This document shows positions 7,706 through 17,043 of a stretch of 64,000 bases of DNA, piece after piece. Made by a program: the position numbers and the translations under genes. Every line of letters begins with the position of its first letter. Position 1 is the first letter of the stretch. The DNA is taken from positions 1 through 64,000 of the forward strand of contig NZ_JAGSOV010000064.1 in assembly GCF_023898865.1 (NCBI RefSeq), in the 5' to 3' direction. The DNA is from Pseudonocardia humida. GTDB taxonomy: Bacteria; Actinomycetota; Actinomycetes; Mycobacteriales; Pseudonocardiaceae. The notes under the pieces are model-generated. The model saw nothing but the letters and a program-made list of their open reading frames with translations, had not been told where the DNA came from and did no database searches.

Positions 7706-9082
7706 TCAGGCGTCGGCCTCCACCAGCAGGTCGCGGCCCCGGGTCTCCGGCATCCGGACGGCCGTCAGCAGACTGACCATCATGATCGCCATCATGTAGA
7801 GGGCCACCCCGAGCCAGCCGGCGAACACCTGCACCAGCACCCCGGACAGCAGCGGCGCGATGCCCCCGCCCAGGACCGCGGAGAACTCCCGGCCGAGCGC
7901 GACCCCGGCGTAGCGGTGGCGCGAGCCCGACAGCTCGGCGAAGGCCGCGGCCTGCGAGCCGACCGTGCCGTAGGCGGCGAAGACGAAACCGAGCACGATC
8001 ACCAGCACGACCAACGCGGTGTCGCCGGTATCCAGGAGCAGGAACGCCGGGGCCGGGAACAGCACCAGGAACACGGCCACGGCGATGATCACCGGTCGGC
8101 GGCCGAAGCGGTCGGTGAGCAGGCCCGCGGTGAACGCCGCCGCGCACCCGAACAGCGCCCCGACGAGCAGCGCCTGCGGCACGAGCCTCGGGTCGACCCC
8201 GACGTTCTCGATGAGGTAGCTGCCGATGAACACCTGGAAGACGTAGGACTGGGTGTTGCCGCCGATGTTCAGCGCGAACGTGCGCAGGAACGCCCGGCGG
8301 CCGGTGGTGAACACGCTGCGGATGGGCGAGCCCGCGGCCCGCTGCTCAGCCGCCTGCTCGCGCTTGGCCTGCTCGAACACCGGCGCGTCGCGCAGCTTGC
8401 GGCGCAGCACGTATGCCGCGACGGTGACGAACGCGCTGGAGAAGAAGACGAGCCGCCACCCCCACGACAGCAGCTGGTCCTCGGGCAGCAGCTGCACGAG
8501 GATCCACACCACGGCACCGAGCGCGGTGCCCGCCGATGCCCCGACGAACACCAGCGAGGCGTAGCGGCCGCGGCTGTGGCGCGGGGCGATCTCGGTGAGC
8601 AGCACGACGCCGCCCGCCTGCTCGGCCCCGGCCCCGAAGCCCTGCAACAGCCGCAGCACCACCAGCAGCGCCGGGGCCAGCACCCCGACGGTGCGGTAGT
8701 CGGGCAGCAGACCGATCAGGAACGTCGAGATCCCCATCAGGAACAGCGTCGCGACCAGCACGAACTTGCGGCCCAGCCGGTCGCCGTAGCGGGAGAAGAA
8801 CAGCCCGCCCAGCGGCCGGGCCAGGAAGCCGACGGCGTAGGCGCCGAAACCGGCCAGGATCGCCACGGCGGGCTCGGCGTCCGGGAAGAAGATCTCGTTG
8901 AACACGATCGCGGTGGCGGTGCCGTAGATGACGAAGTCGTACTGCTCCAGCGCGGTGCCGATGAGCCCGCCCCAGGCCGCCGTGCGCAGGGCGGAGCGGT
9001 CGACCCGGTTGCCGGAGCCGTCGTCCACGGTGGTCGTCGTCCGGGGGTCGGTCGTACCGCCGCCCGCGCTCTCCTGCGCCAT
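7706..9082 (-). CDS. MFS transporter, metabolite:H+ symporter (MHS) family
   Basis: 458-residue, about 12-helix major facilitator. The N-terminal LEQYDFVIYG segment, the loop 2-3 signature RYGDRLGRKFVL and LRLLQGFGAGAEQAGG place it in the MHS branch (relatives of ProP, ShiA and aromatic-acid or dicarboxylate uptake proteins). The start ATG at 9082 (MAQESAGGG) is preferred over one 22 codons upstream because GGGGAG precedes it. Monocistronic and convergent with the SDR gene; it may import the substrate of the 0.8-7.6 kb catabolic genes, but nothing in the sequence fixes that. A cytoplasmic loop of charged residues follows helix 6. Confidence 0.9.
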   Translation of the reverse strand: MAQESAGGGTTDPRTTTTVDDGSGNRVDRSALRTAAWGGLIGTALEQYDFVIYGTATAIVFNEIFFPDAEPAVAILAGFGAYAVGFLARPLGGLFFSRYGDRLGRKFVLVATLFLMGISTFLIGLLPDYRTVGVLAPALLVVLRLLQGFGAGAEQAGGVVLLTEIAPRHSRGRYASLVFVGASAGTALGAVVWILVQLLPEDQLLSWGWRLVFFSSAFVTVAAYVLRRKLRDAPVFEQAKREQAAEQRAAGSPIRSVFTTGRRAFLRTFALNIGGNTQSYVFQVFIGSYLIENVGVDPRLVPQALLVGALFGCAAAFTAGLLTDRFGRRPVIIAVAVFLVLFPAPAFLLLDTGDTALVVLVIVLGFVFAAYGTVGSQAAAFAELSGSRHRYAGVALGREFSAVLGGGIAPLLSGVLVQVFAGWLGVALYMMAIMMVSLLTAVRMPETRGRDLLVEADA

Positions 9083-9240
9083 CACCGTCTCCCCGTCGAG
9101 TACCGGCCCGCCGGAACGGACCATGCAACACGGTCGGATGGTCGACAACTCGAGGCCGAGGGGTAACGGTTCAGAAGGGGCCGCGGCGGCGGTGGGGGCG
9201 CCGCCCCAAGTAGGCGGGCGCGCATCGGGTAGACAGCACC

Positions 9241-9876
9241 GTGGCCTTTCGCCTGACCCCGCACGAGCGGGGCTTCTACCCGCTGTTCACCCGAGCCGCG
9301 GAGAACATCGCGACCGCCGCGGACGAGCTGGCCAAGCTGGTCGCCTCGGAGCCACCGGCCCGGGCCCGACCGGCCGCTGCGGTGCGGGACTGCGAGCACC
9401 GCGGCGACGAGCTGACCCACGACATCATGGTCATGCTCAACCGGACGTTCGTGACGCCGTTCGACCGCGAGGACATCTACCGGTTGGCCTCCGCCCTCGA
9501 CGACGTCATCGACGCGATGGAGGAGGCCGCCGACCGGATCGTGCTCTACCGCCTCGGCGCCCTGCCCGCGGGGATCGCCCAGCAGGTCGAGGTGCTGCGC
9601 CGGGCCGCCGCGTGCACGACCGAGGCGATGCCGAGGCTGGAGGACCTGGCCGGCCTGGAGAGCTTCTGGATCGACGTCAACTCCCTCGAGGACGAGGCGG
9701 ACGCGGTCTACCGGACCCTGCTGGGCGACCTGCTGGCCCCGCCGGACGACGCGCCGCCCGCCGACGTGCTCACCGTGCTCAAGGTCAAGGAGGTCGTGGA
9801 GACCCTCGAGGAGGCCGCGGACGCCTTCGAGACGGTGGCGAACACCGTGCAGAGCATCGCCGTCAAGGAAGCCTGA
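9241..9876 (+). CDS. DUF47 (PhoU-like) phosphate transport accessory protein
   Basis: 211-residue all-helical protein of the DUF47/TIGR00153 family, distantly related to PhoU. Acidic metal-binding helices are visible (CEHRGDELTHDIM, FDREDIYRLASALDDVIDAMEEAADRI, broken here into parts of one long region at about residues 58-105) and again near VNSLEDEADAVY. The GTG start leaves 2 nt between its stop and the next gene's ATG, whose ribosome site lies in this gene's last codons. Family members accompany PiT transporters and modulate their activity, so a regulatory subunit role for the following gene is likely. Confidence 0.9.
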   Translation: MAFRLTPHERGFYPLFTRAAENIATAADELAKLVASEPPARARPAAAVRDCEHRGDELTHDIMVMLNRTFVTPFDREDIYRLASALDDVIDAMEEAADRIVLYRLGALPAGIAQQVEVLRRAAACTTEAMPRLEDLAGLESFWIDVNSLEDEADAVYRTLLGDLLAPPDDAPPADVLTVLKVKEVVETLEEAADAFETVANTVQSIAVKEA

Positions 9877-9878
9877 GC

Positions 9879-10871
9879 ATGGAACTCGCGGCGATCATCG
9901 TCGTGATCGTGGTCGCGGTGGGCTTCGACTACACCAACGGCTTCCACGACGCCGCCAACGCGATCGCCACCTCGGTGTCGACCCGCGCGCTCACCCCGAG
10001 GGCGGCGCTGCTGATGGCCGCGGTGATGAACCTGATCGGCGCCTTCCTCGGGACGTCGGTGGCCAGCACGGTGGGCAGCGGCATCATCGACCCGCCGACC
10101 GGCATCTCCGGGCTGGTCGTGGTGCTGAGCGCGCTCATCGGCGCCATCGTGTGGAACCTGGTGACCTGGTACTTCGGGATGCCCTCCTCGTCGTCGCACG
10201 CCCTGATCGGCGGTCTCGTCGGGGCCGCGCTGGCCTCCGCGGGCACGGTGAAGTGGTCCGGGGTCCTGGAGAAGGTCGTCATCCCGATGGTGGTCTCGCC
10301 GATCGTCGGGTTCGTGCTGGCCGGCCTGGTCATGCTGGCGCTGCTGTGGATCTTCCGGCGGGGTCGGCCGTCCCGGCTCAGCCGCGGCTTCCGGCACGCC
10401 CAGACGGTCTCCGCGGCGGCCATGGCCCTGGGCCACGGCCTGCAGGACGCCCAGAAGACGATGGGCGTGATCGTGCTTGCGCTCGTCGTCGGCGGCTACC
10501 ACCAGGGCTTCGAGGTGCCGTTCTGGGTGATCGTGGTGTCGGCGGGCGCGCTGTCGGCCGGCACCTACGCCGGCGGTTGGCGGATCATGCGCACGCTGGG
10601 GCGACGGATCATCGACCTCGACCCGCCGCGCGGCTTCGCCGCCGAGGCCACCGCCTCCGCGGTGCTCTACACCGCGGCCTTCGCCTTCGCCGCGCCGATC
10701 TCCACCACGCAGACGATCACCTCGGCGATCCTGGGGGTGGGCGCCACCAAGCGGCTCTCGGCGGTGCGGTGGGGCGTGGCCACGAACATCGTCGTGGCCT
10801 GGGTGCTGACGATCCCGATGGCCGCGCTGGTCGGGGCGCTGGCCTTCTGGGCGCTGCACGCACTGGTGTGA
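9879..10871 (+). CDS. PiT-family inorganic phosphate transporter
   Basis: 330-residue membrane protein with about 10 helices and the duplicated PiT signature: FDYTNGFHDAANAIAT near the N-terminus and ALGHGLQDAQKTMGVI in the second half. It moves inorganic phosphate (often as metal-phosphate) with H+ or Na+ across the cytoplasmic membrane at low affinity. ATG at 9879 after AAGGAA within the end of the DUF47 gene, so the pair is coupled. Length and both motifs are intact. A sulfate or other oxyanion specificity cannot be ruled out. Confidence 0.93.
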   Translation: MELAAIIVVIVVAVGFDYTNGFHDAANAIATSVSTRALTPRAALLMAAVMNLIGAFLGTSVASTVGSGIIDPPTGISGLVVVLSALIGAIVWNLVTWYFGMPSSSSHALIGGLVGAALASAGTVKWSGVLEKVVIPMVVSPIVGFVLAGLVMLALLWIFRRGRPSRLSRGFRHAQTVSAAAMALGHGLQDAQKTMGVIVLALVVGGYHQGFEVPFWVIVVSAGALSAGTYAGGWRIMRTLGRRIIDLDPPRGFAAEATASAVLYTAAFAFAAPISTTQTITSAILGVGATKRLSAVRWGVATNIVVAWVLTIPMAALVGALAFWALHALV

Positions 10872-10896
10872 GCGGCCCGGGCCACCGGCTGGCAGC

Positions 10897-11757
10897 ATGG
10901 GGCCGGTGGGCACCGGCGGTACGGCGTTCGTCCTGGGCGGGGGCGGCGTGCTCGGCGCGGTGCAGATCGGCATGCTGCGCGCGCTGGTCGAGGCCGGCAT
11001 CCGGCCCGACCTGGTGGTCGGGACGTCGGTCGGGGCGCTGAACGGGGCGGTGCTCGCCGCGCTGCCCGCCGCCGAGGTGGCCGATCGGCTCGAACTGGCC
11101 TGGCGCTCGCCCGGCGCCCGCGAGCTGTTCGCGGGCGGGGGCGTCGCCCGGCTGCGGCATTTCGCGAGCAGCGGGGTAGCCGCGCACTCGCCGGCGCCGC
11201 TGCGCCGGATGATCGGCGAGATCGTGGGGGAGCGCCGCATCGAGGACCTGCCGGTGCCGTTCACCTGCTGCGCGGCCCGCATCGAGGACGCCGCCGAGCA
11301 CTGGTTCGACCGCGGGCCGGTGGTCGACGCCGTGCTCGCGTCCGCGGCGGTGCCGGGGCTGCTGCCGCCCGCGGAGATCGACGGCCGGCACTACCTGGAC
11401 GGCGGCCTGGTCAACAGCATCCCGCTGGGCCGGGCGGTCGAGCTGGGCGCGCGGCGGGTCTTCGTGCTCCAGGTGGGTCGGGTCGACCAGCCGCTGCGGC
11501 CGCCGCGGCGGCCGTGGGAGGTGGCGATGGTCGCGTTCGAGATCGCCCGCCGCCACCGCTACGCGCGCGATCTGGCCGCCGTGCCGCCCGATGTCGAGGT
11601 GCACGTGCTGCCGACCGGGGGCGGCACCCCGCGCTGGGACAGCCGCGCCGCCCTGCGCTACCGGGCCACCGGCGCCACCGGCCACCGGGTCGCGGCCGCG
11701 TACCAGGCGTCGGCGAAGTACCTGGGGATCTACTCCGACGACGGGAGCCGGGCGTGA
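10897..11757 (+). CDS. Patatin-like phospholipase family protein
   Basis: 286-residue serine hydrolase. The oxyanion-hole loop LGGGGVLGA (residues 13-21), nucleophile elbow GTSVG (Ser44) and catalytic Asp in LDGGL (Asp168) form the Ser-Asp dyad of patatins. There is no signal peptide or membrane segment, so it is cytoplasmic. Its stop overlaps the GTG of a PlsC-like acyltransferase (GTGA), suggesting linked deacylation and reacylation of membrane lipids; that functional link is inference from coupling. Both catalytic residues are intact. Confidence 0.9.
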   Translation: MGPVGTGGTAFVLGGGGVLGAVQIGMLRALVEAGIRPDLVVGTSVGALNGAVLAALPAAEVADRLELAWRSPGARELFAGGGVARLRHFASSGVAAHSPAPLRRMIGEIVGERRIEDLPVPFTCCAARIEDAAEHWFDRGPVVDAVLASAAVPGLLPPAEIDGRHYLDGGLVNSIPLGRAVELGARRVFVLQVGRVDQPLRPPRRPWEVAMVAFEIARRHRYARDLAAVPPDVEVHVLPTGGGTPRWDSRAALRYRATGATGHRVAAAYQASAKYLGIYSDDGSRA

Positions 11758-12761
11758 GACCACCCCCGCGGTGGGCCCGGCGGGTGCTGCTCGCGCCGGG
11801 CGTGCTGCTGCTGACGGTCCTGGTGCTGGTCACGCTGCCGGGCTGGCTGGTGGTCGCGGCCGCGGTGTCGCCGCTGCTGCCCGGGAAGTTCCGGGCGCTG
11901 CGGGTGCTGTGGGTGGCGGTCGTCGCGCTCGTGCTGGAGAGCACGGTCCTGGTGGTCCTGTATTGGTACTGGCTGCTGTCGGGGTTCGGGGCGGCCCTGC
12001 GCACCCCGCTGTTCCAGCGCCTGCACTACCAGCTGATCGGCTGGTACCTGGACGTGCTGTACCGCGAGGTGGTGCGGGTGCTGCGGCTGCGCATCGAGAT
12101 CGAGGGCCCGCACCCCGACGAGTACCTCAACCGCCCGCTGGTGGTCTGCTCCCGCCACGCCGGCCCGGGTGACTCGTTCATGCTGGTCCACGCCCTGGTC
12201 AACTGGTACGCGCGGGAGCCGAGGATCGTGCTGGCCGAGCAGCTGCAGTGGGACCCGGCCCTCGACGTCGTGCTCAACCGGCTGCCCAACCGGTTCATCC
12301 GCGGCGGGGGAGCGGCGCTGGAGCGCCGCATCTCCGAGCTGGCCCACGCTCTCGACCACGACGACGCGTTCCTGATCTTCCCGGAGGGCGGCAACTTCAC
12401 CGAGCGGCGCAGGCTCGCGGCCATCGAGCGGCTGCGCGGGCGCGGGCTGGAGGACATGGCCCGCCGGTCCGAGGCCATGCGCCACGTGCTCGCCCCGCGT
12501 CCCGGCGGGCTGACCGCGGCGCTGGCCGCCGCCCCGGAGGCCGACGTCGTGTGGGTGGCCCACGCCGGGCTCGACCAGCTCTACACCCTCGCCGACGTGT
12601 GGCGGGAGCTGCCGTTGGACCAGACCGTGCGGATGCGCTGGTGGCGGGTGCCGGTCGCGGAGGTGCCGCGCACCGAGGAGGAGCAGGTCGAGTGGCTCTA
12701 CCAGTGGTGGGAGCGCATCGACGCGTGGATCGACGAGGTCCGCCGGGAGGAGGCAGGCTGA
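11754..12761 (+). CDS. Lysophospholipid/glycerol-phosphate acyltransferase (PlsC-like)
   Basis: 335-residue membrane protein. Two hydrophobic helices lie at about residues 8-60. They are followed by the acyltransferase block I H-x4-D motif in SRHAGPGDS and the block III-like FPEGGNFTERRR. A long C-terminal region (REL..LDQTVRMRWW) is typical of an actinobacterial subgroup of unknown acceptor. Translation starts at the GTG overlapping the patatin stop; the longer open frame is a shadow. Likely transfers an acyl chain to a lyso-lipid at the inner membrane face. Confidence 0.85.
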   Translation: MRPPPRWARRVLLAPGVLLLTVLVLVTLPGWLVVAAAVSPLLPGKFRALRVLWVAVVALVLESTVLVVLYWYWLLSGFGAALRTPLFQRLHYQLIGWYLDVLYREVVRVLRLRIEIEGPHPDEYLNRPLVVCSRHAGPGDSFMLVHALVNWYAREPRIVLAEQLQWDPALDVVLNRLPNRFIRGGGAALERRISELAHALDHDDAFLIFPEGGNFTERRRLAAIERLRGRGLEDMARRSEAMRHVLAPRPGGLTAALAAAPEADVVWVAHAGLDQLYTLADVWRELPLDQTVRMRWWRVPVAEVPRTEEEQVEWLYQWWERIDAWIDEVRREEAG

Positions 12762-12810
12762 CGGGCGGCCACCGCCGGTCGGCGGGTGCCCGCCGGGCAC
12801 GGACCCCGCC

Positions 12811-13071
12811 TCAGCGCGGGTCGAGGGGGCCCGGTGGCGGCTGCGGGACCGGTGGGCCGGGCTCCGGCGCCGGGTTCGGGGGCATCGGCTCCGGCAGCGG
12901 GACGGGCCCCGGGTCGGGACCGGGCAGCGGCGGCGCCGGGTCCGGGTGGGGCGTCGGGGGAGTCGGCGGCACGGGCGGGGGCTGCGGCGCCGGCCGCCCG
13001 GGATCGGGCGGCTCGAGCGGCGGGATGGTGTCGTCCACGGCGTCGGCGTACCCGTCGCCGGGTTCGGGCAA
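12811..13071 (-). CDS. Small proline-rich protein (uncertain)
   Basis: Possible 86-residue protein consisting almost wholly of Pro, Gly, Asp and Glu repeats (PDPGPVPLPEPMPPNPAPEP-type text). The only in-frame start is a TTG at 13071, since an in-frame stop lies 15 nt upstream. It follows the DUF5313 gene by 12 nt on the same strand. No domain is recognised. It could be a real secreted or wall-associated tail protein, or just low-complexity DNA with a chance frame; the plus strand of the same segment reads as glycine-rich text and is equally uninformative. Confidence 0.4.
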   Translation of the reverse strand: MPEPGDGYADAVDDTIPPLEPPDPGRPAPQPPPVPPTPPTPHPDPAPPLPGPDPGPVPLPEPMPPNPAPEPGPPVPQPPPGPLDPR

Positions 13072-13083
13072 GCGGATCGCGGG

Positions 13084-13452
13084 TCAGCCGGTGCGCTGGC
13101 GGTGCTCCGCGCGGGCCGCCTCCACGGTGGCCTCGGAGTACCCGGCCTTGATCGCGCGGTGCACGGTGGAGCCCCAGGCGAACGCCGCGCCGTAGAACAG
13201 CCCGATCGCGGCGCCGGCCACGATCGCCATCAGGGTGATCGTCGGGCTGAACCCGAGCACCGGGTTGAGCAGCACGTAGAGGAGCAGGGCGACCGGCACG
13301 ATCTGCACCACGGCGCGGACGAGGTGGCGCAGGAACCAGGTGCGGGTGGTGACGTCGTGCAACACCCACGCCCGGTTGCGCTCGGGCAGGCCGGCCCCGA
13401 AGGCGTAGAGGACCCAGCGGAACGGGTCGGGCCGGACGGTGTCGGTGGACAT
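13084..13452 (-). CDS. DUF5313 family membrane protein
   Basis: 122-residue protein with N-terminal RPDPFRWVLYAFGAGLPERN, a charged VLHDVTTRTWFLRHLVRA segment, two hydrophobic helices (VQIVPVALLLYVLL and ITLMAIVAGAAIGLFYGAAF) and a basic tail. This matches DUF5313, small membrane proteins confined to actinobacteria such as Mycobacterium and Pseudonocardia, of unknown role. ATG at 13452. Convergent with the acyltransferase gene; possibly cotranscribed with the proline-rich frame downstream. Confidence 0.85.
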   Translation of the reverse strand: MSTDTVRPDPFRWVLYAFGAGLPERNRAWVLHDVTTRTWFLRHLVRAVVQIVPVALLLYVLLNPVLGFSPTITLMAIVAGAAIGLFYGAAFAWGSTVHRAIKAGYSEATVEAARAEHRQRTG

Positions 13453-14173
13453 GCCTACGGCGTACCCGGCTGGGCCGGCGCGGAACCGCGCCCGTGCGTT
13501 CCGGCCTGGGGCTGAACGCGGGCATTCCTACGCAGGGTGGTCGAGCACCTGCTCCGAACGCCTCAGCAAAGTGCGCGAAGATGGGGGTACGAAATTGCCC
13601 TCGCGGCGGAGGGTGGACTGGTCCGGTGTCCTGCCGAGCGCGGCGTCCGCGCTCCCGGGTGGTCCGCCGCTGGTCGTGAGGGCTGTCGGTGGCCGGATGG
13701 TTGCAGCGGCAATGCTTCCCCGGCCGGTGGAACGGGAGCGGACGGCCGTCGCAGGGGGAGTCCGAGAGCGGATGCCGGTGTTCCGGCGCTTTTCTCGTCG
13801 GTCGTCGGCCGAGCCGCGGAAAAGGGCATCACGGCGGCGCGGGATCTATTTCCGATGAATCGACGGTGGGTGGCGATCGGTGAGTCGGTCCGCTCGGCGC
13901 GCGTCCGGGAGCGCCCGGCGGCCGGCCCGTCCGGCGGGCGGACGTCGCGCGTCGCCGTCCGGCACCCCGACCGTCCCGCTCCCGCTCGCCGAGTCGCGAA
14001 CGGGGTCGCTCGATCGGACGTACCGATGTCCGCGGCGTGTGCTTTCCGTGGCTTTTCGGTCCGTGATAGCGTCCCGCGCCATCGCTCCCCTGGCGGATGT
14101 CCGGTTCTTTCGGCGTACGCATTATTACTCTCGGTGTGCAGGGCGGCCGCCGCCGTGACCGGAAGGTGTGTTG
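13453..14173. other. Intergenic region upstream of the conservon
   Basis: About 720 nt between the divergent DUF5313 gene and cvnA. Codon use in all open frames looks random (Arg/Pro/Ser-rich) and I recognise no protein. The stretch from about 13790 to 14150 is less GC-rich than its surroundings, which suits a long regulatory region. A TAGCGT box near 14067 (TGATAGCGT) could be a -10 element for the conservon, but the -35 region is not convincing. Confidence 0.5.
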
Positions 14174-16621
14174 ATGCGGTTCAGATGGGCACCCCGGACC
14201 GGCGCGCCGTCCCTGCGCACGCGCCTGCTCGCCGGCGTCATGATCCCCTCGACGCTGGTGCTCGTCGCGGGCGCGGTGGTCGGCGTGAACCTGATCAGCG
14301 ACGCGGTCACCGAGGAGAGGATCGCCGAGGCCAGCCGGATCGGCGCGACGGAGGGCGCGGGCTTCTTCCCCAGCCTGATCGACGAGCGCAGCGCGAGCGT
14401 GCTCTTCCTGGCCGCGCCGACCGCGGAGCACCGCGCCCTGCTGGACGAGGCGCGCGCCGCCGTCGACGGCAGCTTCGCCCAGCTGCGCGAGGCGGCGGCG
14501 GAGATCTACCGGTTGCTCCCGCCGGAGCTGCGCACGCCCAGCAGCATCGGGGCGATGGTCGACCAGCTGCCGCAGCTGCGGGCCCAGGTGGACGCCAGGG
14601 CACTGCCCAGGGCGGAGGTCATGCAGACCTACAGCCGGGTGACGGACCTGATCTCCTTCGGCAGCCACGTCCAGGCCCAGAGCGCGCAGTCCGCGGCCAG
14701 CGCCAACTCCATCAACCGGTCGGCCGACCTGCACGGGATCGCCGACCGGATCGACCAGGCCAACTCGACGCTGGTCGCGGGCCTGCTCACCGGCGACCTC
14801 ACCCGCACCGAGTTCGACGACTTCGGCACCGGCACCGGCGCCTACCGCGGCGCGCTCCAGGTCCTGCTCCCCCGGCTCACCCCGGCCGAGCAGGAGCGGA
14901 TCGCGGCCATCCAGGCCGGCCCCGAGTGGCGGCAGGTGGCGGCCCTGGCCGACGCGGTGATCGCGCGGGGCTTCCGCGAGGGCGCCCCCGACGCCGAGCA
15001 GGCCGCCGTCCCCCTGCCCGACCTGGTCGCGACCGGGGCCGCGGCGCGCGAGCTGTCCCGGCAGTTCATGGAGATCGGCTTCGAGCGCCGGTCGGCGCTG
15101 GCGGTGAGCGACGCCGCGGCCGCGCAGGACGTGGTGCGCACGACCGTGATCATCGCGGTCGTGGCGCTGGTCGCGCTGGTCGCGGCGTTCCTGATCGCGC
15201 TGGCCGTCACCTCCCGGGTGGTCCGCAGGCTGACCTCGCTGCGCCGGGAGACCCTGGCGCTGGCCGAGACGACGCTGCCGGAGACGGTGGCCCGGCTGCG
15301 CAAGGGCGAGCGGCTCGACCTCGACCGCGACATCCCCGCCCTGGACCACGGCGCCGACGAGATCGGCCAGGTCGCCGCGGCGTTCAACAAGGCCCAGCGC
15401 ACGGCGGTCGAGGCGGCCGTCGAGGAGGCGCACACCCGCGAGGGCTTCAACGCGGCGTTCCTCAACATCGCCCGGCGCAGCCAGGCGATCCTGCACCAGC
15501 AGATGCAGGTGCTCGACCGGCTGGAACGCGCCGAGCCCGACCCCGACCAGCTCGACCTGCTGTTCTCCCTCGACCACCTGGCGACCCGGGAGCGGCGCAA
15601 CGCCGAGAACCTGATCATCCTCGGCGGCGAGCAGCCGCGCAGGCAGTGGCGCAACCCGGTCGCGCTGGGCGAGCTGGTGCGGGCCGCGGTCGGCGAGTCC
15701 GAGCACTACCAGCGGGTCACGGTGGGCAACCTGCCCCTCGTCATGGTCGACGGCGCCGCCGTCGGCGACCTCGTGCACCTCATCGCCGAGCTGGTCGACA
15801 ACGCCACCGCCTTCTCCCCGCCCGGGGCGCCGATCGAGGTGCACGGCACGGTCGTCGGCCGCGGTGTCGTCGTGGAGGTCGAGGACCAGGGCCTGGGCAT
15901 CGCCGAGGACCAGCTGGTGCAGCTCAACGACATGCTGCGCAACCCGCCCGACTTCGGCCTGTTCACCCTCTCGCGCGACTCCCGCATCGGGCTGTTCGTG
16001 GTGGCCCGGCTGGCCCGCAGGCACGGCGTCACCGTCACCCTGCGCTCCTCGGCGTTCGGCGGGATCCGCGCCGGGCTGCTGGTGCCGACCGCGATCCTGG
16101 CCGGCGACGCCACGTCGACCGAGCGGCCCGCCCTAGCGGGCGTCGGGTCGTCGGCGTCGGCCCGCACGCGCGCGTCGCAGCACGGGGTCGGGTCCGGCAT
16201 GGGCGCGCACCGCGTCGACGACGGCGCCCCGCCGTCGACGCCGGGGGTGCGGGTGCCGGCGTGGGCGGCCCCCGAGGGGGCCGGGGCGCCCGGGCCCGCG
16301 CCGCGGCGTCCCTCGCCCGGCCGCGTCCCCGACAGCCGGGAGCTGGTCCCGGAGTCGGTCACCCCCACCGCCGAGGGCGGCCTGCCCCGCCTCCCGCGCC
16401 GCAGGCGCCAGGCCCACATGGACTCCCGGCTGCTGGCCCACGTCGGCTCGGCCGAGTCGGGCGCCGCCCCGGCCGAGCCCGACGACCCCGACCTGTTCGC
16501 CCCGCCGACCTACAGCCCGGAGACCGCGCGCAACCGCATGTCGGCGCTGCGCCGGGGCACCGCGCAGGCCCGGGAGCTGGACCAGGGCCACGACGACCGC
16601 ACGGAAGGACCGCGCACGTGA
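14174..16621 (+). CDS. cvnA: Conservon sensor-like histidine kinase family protein (CvnA)
   Basis: 815-residue membrane protein. Domains in order: TM helix (about 18-40); extracytoplasmic nitrate/nitrite-sensor-like helical region (about 45-315); second TM (about 319-345); HAMP-like linker; helical dimerisation segment (NAAFLNIARRSQAILHQQ); and an HATPase domain with N-box HLIAELVDNATAFSPPG. A long Pro/Ala-rich disordered tail follows. The ATG at 14174 has GGAAGG 7 nt upstream. It heads the cvnABCD cluster, a G-protein-coupled-receptor-like membrane complex described in Streptomyces that regulates development and metabolism. GTGA overlap with cvnB. The ligand is unknown. Confidence 0.92.
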   Translation: MRFRWAPRTGAPSLRTRLLAGVMIPSTLVLVAGAVVGVNLISDAVTEERIAEASRIGATEGAGFFPSLIDERSASVLFLAAPTAEHRALLDEARAAVDGSFAQLREAAAEIYRLLPPELRTPSSIGAMVDQLPQLRAQVDARALPRAEVMQTYSRVTDLISFGSHVQAQSAQSAASANSINRSADLHGIADRIDQANSTLVAGLLTGDLTRTEFDDFGTGTGAYRGALQVLLPRLTPAEQERIAAIQAGPEWRQVAALADAVIARGFREGAPDAEQAAVPLPDLVATGAAARELSRQFMEIGFERRSALAVSDAAAAQDVVRTTVIIAVVALVALVAAFLIALAVTSRVVRRLTSLRRETLALAETTLPETVARLRKGERLDLDRDIPALDHGADEIGQVAAAFNKAQRTAVEAAVEEAHTREGFNAAFLNIARRSQAILHQQMQVLDRLERAEPDPDQLDLLFSLDHLATRERRNAENLIILGGEQPRRQWRNPVALGELVRAAVGESEHYQRVTVGNLPLVMVDGAAVGDLVHLIAELVDNATAFSPPGAPIEVHGTVVGRGVVVEVEDQGLGIAEDQLVQLNDMLRNPPDFGLFTLSRDSRIGLFVVARLARRHGVTVTLRSSAFGGIRAGLLVPTAILAGDATSTERPALAGVGSSASARTRASQHGVGSGMGAHRVDDGAPPSTPGVRVPAWAAPEGAGAPGPAPRRPSPGRVPDSRELVPESVTPTAEGGLPRLPRRRRQAHMDSRLLAHVGSAESGAAPAEPDDPDLFAPPTYSPETARNRMSALRRGTAQARELDQGHDDRTEGPRT

Positions 16622-17037
16622 CCGGAACGCGCATCCCGCGGCAGGACCTCACCTGGCTGCTCGACGACACGGGCAACCGGGTGGGCGGCGTCACCGGCAT
16701 CGTGGTGCTGTCCTCCGACGGGCTGCTCATCGCCTCGTCGTCGTCGGTGGTCGACAGCGACGCCGAGCACATGTCGGCGGTCGCCTCCGCCTTCCACAGC
16801 CTGGCCCGCAGCGCGTCCTCCCAGTTCCACGGCGGGACCGTGCAGCAGACGGTCGTGGAGATGGACAACGCGGTCCTGCTGGTCACCGCGGCCGGCCCCG
16901 GGGCCTGCCTGGCCGTACTGGCGACCGCGGAGGCCGACCTGGGCGCCGTCGCGTTCGAGACCGGGCTGCTGGTCCGCCGGGTGGGCCACACGCTCTCCGC
17001 CGCCCCCCGCGCCGCTTCCGGCGCGGACCGCGGGTGA
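16618..17037 (+). CDS. cvnB: Roadblock/LC7 domain protein (CvnB)
   Basis: 139-residue Roadblock/LC7-fold protein. DLTWLLDDTGNRVGGVTGIV and VLSSDGLLIASS are diagnostic of the conservon B component. These proteins act as GTPase-activating or scaffold partners for the small GTPase CvnD. Starts at the GTG overlapping the cvnA stop, so translation is coupled; 6 nt separate it from cvnC. Length is normal for the family and no residue loss was noticed. Confidence 0.92.
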   Translation: MTGTRIPRQDLTWLLDDTGNRVGGVTGIVVLSSDGLLIASSSSVVDSDAEHMSAVASAFHSLARSASSQFHGGTVQQTVVEMDNAVLLVTAAGPGACLAVLATAEADLGAVAFETGLLVRRVGHTLSAAPRAASGADRG

Positions 17038-17043
17038 GCCCCG

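Noticed and set aside
4579..9082. Full mycofactocin biosynthesis cluster
   Set aside because: No radical SAM (MftC), MftB, MftE, MftF or MftR-type gene is present, and I saw no precursor-peptide frame ending in the conserved Val-Tyr; a very small peptide gene cannot be fully excluded by eye.
7653..9166. Plus-strand and alternate-frame minus-strand open frames over the MHS transporter
   Set aside because: Shadows of the transporter, which alone shows membrane helices and family motifs.
13537..17037. Very long plus-strand open frame through the conservon
   Set aside because: It is the frame of cvnB extended backwards through cvnA in a different frame; its text is Arg/Pro-rich and lacks any domain before 16618.
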